Assembly: GCA_945869505.1 (NCBI GenBank)
Contig: CAMBOZ010000075.1
Coordinates: 1-5,857 of the forward strand
Length of the DNA stretch: 5,857 nucleotides
Direction: 5' to 3'
From: Bifidobacterium breve
GTDB lineage: Bacteria > Actinomycetota > Actinomycetes > Nanopelagicales > Nanopelagicaceae
Positions 4,614 through 5,857 of the stretch are shown here, in pieces (the first letter of the stretch is position 1; every line of letters begins with the position of its first letter). Both the position numbers and the translations under genes were made by a program. The notes under the pieces are model-generated. The model had not been told where the DNA came from. It saw only the letters and a list, made by a program, of their open reading frames with translations, and did no database searches.

Positions 4614-5857
4614 ATGACTCGTATCGGCGAAACAAGCGACCTGCTCAAATGTTCCTTCTGTGGCAAAACCCAGAAGCAGGTAAAAAAGTTGATCGCAGGT
4701 CCCGGCGTATACATCTGCGACGAATGTATTGAACTCTGTAACGAAATCATCGTTGAAGAGCTTGCCGAGGCAACAACCCTTGGTCTTACTGAACTTCCTA
4801 AGCCACAAGAGATCTTTGAATTCTTAGATCAATACGTAATCGGTCAGGACCGCGCTAAGAAATCTTTGGCAGTTGCGGTCTACAACCATTACAAGCGTGT
4901 TCAATCCGGTCAAGCCAAAGGTGAAGACGGAGTAGAACTAGCCAAGTCAAATATTTTATTACTCGGTCCAACTGGTTGCGGTAAAACACTAATGGCCCAA
5001 ACTTTGGCACGCATGCTTAATGTGCCGTTTGCTATCGCAGATGCCACCGCTCTGACCGAAGCTGGTTATGTTGGTGAAGATGTTGAAAACATTCTTCTTA
5101 AACTTTTACAAGCAGCGGATTACGATGTAAAGAAAGCCGAAACCGGAATCATTTACATTGATGAAATTGATAAAGTTGCGCGCAAATCAGAGAACCCATC
5201 AATCACTCGCGATGTTTCCGGTGAAGGTGTCCAGCAAGCACTTCTGAAAATCCTAGAAGGAACAGTCGCTTCGGTTCCGCCACAAGGTGGACGCAAACAC
5301 CCACACCAAGAATTTATCCAGATTGATACAACTAATGTGCTCTTTATCGTGGGCGGCGCATTTGCTGGTCTAGATAAAATCATTGAAGCGCGCAGCGGAA
5401 AAGCAGGAGTTGGCTTTAATGCGACCCTTCAAGAAGCAGCAGATAAGAACCGTAAAGATATTTTTGCTGATGTTATGCCAGAGGATCTTCTGAAATTTGG
5501 AATGATCCCTGAATTCATTGGCCGCCTACCTGTTTTAACAAGCGTTGAAAATCTTGATAAGCCAGCCCTAATGGAAATTCTGACCGAGCCAAAGAATGCA
5601 CTGGTAAAGCAGTATCAACGCCTCTTTAACTTGGATGATGTAGAACTTGAATTCACAGCTGATTCTCTCGACGCCATCGCCGAACTTGCGCTGGCACGTG
5701 GCACAGGAGCGCGTGGATTACGCGCAATTATGGAATCGGTACTTCTTGCAGTGATGTACGACGTACCAAGTCGCACAGATATCGCCAAAGTCATAATTAC
5801 AAAAGAGTGTATTAATGAAAATGCGGCTCCAACCTTGGTTGAGCGCACAGGAGATAT
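4614..5857 (+). CDS. clpX: ClpX, ATP-dependent unfoldase of the ClpXP protease (3' end cut by window)
   Basis: The frame is open to the window edge, giving 414 complete codons; probably only a short C-terminal tail is missing. ClpX is a hexameric AAA+ unfoldase that recognises substrates and threads them into ClpP. The N-terminal zinc-binding domain has C13, C16, C35 and C38 in two CxxC pairs. Walker A is GPTGCGKT (118-125), with Cys where many relatives have Ser. The pore loop GYVG is at 151-154, Walker B IIYIDEID at 179-186, the RKH loop at 227-229, the ClpP-docking loop VGF at 266-268 (IGF in E. coli), the arginine finger in EFIGRLP (300-306, R304) and sensor 2 GARGLR at 365-370. All functional motifs are intact. 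The ATG at 4614 gives the standard N-terminus. No ribosome binding site precedes it, unlike tig, clpP1 and clpP2. It lies 47 bases after the MFS gene and may have its own promoter. Confidence 0.97.
   Translation, partial: MTRIGETSDLLKCSFCGKTQKQVKKLIAGPGVYICDECIELCNEIIVEELAEATTLGLTELPKPQEIFEFLDQYVIGQDRAKKSLAVAVYNHYKRVQSGQAKGEDGVELAKSNILLLGPTGCGKTLMAQTLARMLNVPFAIADATALTEAGYVGEDVENILLKLLQAADYDVKKAETGIIYIDEIDKVARKSENPSITRDVSGEGVQQALLKILEGTVASVPPQGGRKHPHQEFIQIDTTNVLFIVGGAFAGLDKIIEARSGKAGVGFNATLQEAADKNRKDIFADVMPEDLLKFGMIPEFIGRLPVLTSVENLDKPALMEILTEPKNALVKQYQRLFNLDDVELEFTADSLDAIAELALARGTGARGLRAIMESVLLAVMYDVPSRTDIAKVIITKECINENAAPTLVERTGD

Overview
The window carries a conserved protein-folding and protein-turnover locus: tRNA-Pro, tig (trigger factor), a small secreted protein gene, clpP1, clpP2, an MFS transporter gene and the start of clpX. 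All genes are on the + strand. Two adjacent, distinct clpP genes next to tig and followed by clpX, a ClpP1 with the motif GMAASMGQ and a ClpP2 with GQAASAAA, are hallmarks of Actinobacteria. The base composition, judged by eye (roughly mid-40s percent GC), and the very short gaps are unlike Streptomyces or Mycobacterium. They suggest a small-genome actinobacterium of the freshwater acI/Nanopelagicales kind. That placement is inference; only the phylum-level call is well supported.

Layout. Positions 21-96 are a complete tRNA-Pro(UGG) with encoded CCA. An imperfect hairpin (97-125) follows directly, and tig starts 57 bases after the tRNA with a good ribosome binding site. A 130-residue protein with a signal peptide and a beta-rich domain (1508-1900) follows tig. 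The 126-base gap 1901-2026 is the main control region: it holds a palindrome resembling a ClgR operator, a weak terminator-like hairpin, two TTAAGG repeats 10 bases apart and a TATAAA element before clpP1. clpP1 and clpP2 overlap by one base. The MFS gene starts 27 bases after clpP2. clpX begins 47 bases after the MFS gene, has no Shine-Dalgarno sequence, and runs off the window end with about 414 codons present.

How the genes work together. Trigger factor meets nascent chains at the ribosome. ClpP1 and ClpP2 probably form a mixed double-ring peptidase, and ClpX unfolds substrates and feeds them in. All key catalytic residues are visible in the three protease genes. The secreted protein and the MFS exporter have no obvious link to proteolysis. 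I see no phage, insertion sequence, CRISPR array or clearly novel system here. The points most worth following up are regulatory (the clpP1 upstream region and the apparently leaderless clpX) and the unassigned secreted protein.
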